Positions 5,313 to 5,394 of a stretch of 5,394 nucleotides of DNA are shown piece after piece. A program made the position numbers and the translations under genes. Position 1 is the first letter of the stretch. Every line of letters starts with the position of its first letter. The notes beneath the pieces were generated by a model. The model ran no database searches, was not told the origin of the DNA, and saw only the letters and a list, made by a program, of their open reading frames with translations. The stretch is from JAZDGX01 sp964482205 (GTDB lineage: Bacteria > Eisenbacteria > RBG-16-71-46 > CAIMUX01 > WJJG01): NCBI GenBank assembly GCA_964482205.1, contig CAYZWI010000031.1, forward strand, positions 1-5,394, written 5' to 3'.

Positions 5313-5342
5313 AAAACCCCGAAAGCTCTCGCTCTCAGGGTT
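5313..5342 (-). terminator. Intrinsic terminator for a gene entering from the right
   Basis: In the minus-strand transcript AACCCUGAGAGC (5342-5331) pairs over all 12 positions with GCUUUCGGGGUU (5326-5315), using ten Watson-Crick and two G-U pairs, around a GAGA tetraloop. The 3' arm runs into UUUU (5316-5313). Read on the plus strand, the same two positions become C-A and A-C mismatches, so the minus strand is the likely functional direction. The U-run is short, but the stem is strong. It separates incoming transcription from the recombinase operon. Confidence 0.7.
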
Positions 5343-5347
5343 CTCCG

Positions 5348-5394
5348 CTAACCACCGGAGCGCCAGACAGCGCCCACTGTTACGTCAGCTCCCC
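5348..5394 (-). CDS. Possible C-terminal end of a gene entering from the right, partial
   Basis: One minus-strand frame is open from the window edge to TAG at 5350-5348, giving 14 residues (GADVTVGAVWRSGG). The terminator stem begins 5 bases after the stop, which is where one is expected after a last gene. The fragment is too short to identify, and the other two frames hit stops sooner. A non-coding RNA end is equally possible. Confidence 0.25.
   Translation of the reverse strand, partial: GADVTVGAVWRSGG

Noticed and set aside
4772..5353. 10-bp repeat TCCGCTAACC at 4772-4781 and 5344-5353, considered as attachment-site remnants
   Set aside because: Repeated 10-mers are expected by chance in a window this long, and one copy lies at the end of a coding region. 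There is no flanking similarity of the extent expected for attachment sites.
5343..5394. tRNA gene as integration target at the right edge
   Set aside because: I see no T-arm consensus, no CCA end and no cloverleaf pairing next to the terminator.

Overview
This is a GC-rich bacterial window, and every gene I can support reads on the minus strand, right to left in window coordinates. The content is that of an integrated mobile genetic element: a large serine recombinase with two accessory genes, a primase-polymerase, a sigma-70-family factor and several small proteins of unknown function. The host cannot be named from this sequence. As I recall them, similar DUF2924/serine-recombinase/HTH cassettes occur in Planctomycetota and Proteobacteria, but I could not search.

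Right to left: positions 5343-5394 hold at most the last codons of a gene entering from outside, followed by a hairpin terminator (5313-5342). A 350-base non-coding stretch follows, carrying three copies of a 14-bp direct repeat and one promoter-like bipartite motif (copy C). Next is the recombination module: a 60-aa protein starting at GTG 4958, a DUF2924 protein (4237-4746), a large serine recombinase (2709-4256) and an HTH protein (2299-2712). These genes are tightly packed; the last three overlap. A 275-base gap leads to a 108-aa protein of unknown function (1697-2023), then a sigma-70-family factor (923-1510) whose ribosome binding site lies in a strong hairpin. Two more copies of the motif (B and A) follow, then a 99-aa protein (469-768) translationally coupled by ATGA to an N-terminal primase-polymerase domain (start 472) that runs off the left edge.

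The most interesting signal is the three-copy motif. On the minus strand it reads CCGACGC, exactly 10 unconserved bases, then GACCGGGTATGTAT. All 21 fixed positions are identical in the three copies. Copies A and C lie 32 and 39 bases before a start codon that has a good ribosome binding site; copy B begins 5 bases after the sigma-factor stop codon. The two-box layout, unconserved spacer, spacing and placement fit a promoter for an alternative sigma factor, and the window itself encodes one. My working model is a self-contained regulon: the element's own sigma factor turns on both the recombination module (copy C) and the replication module (copies A and B). This is inference from layout. A bipartite operator or RNA leader element remains possible.
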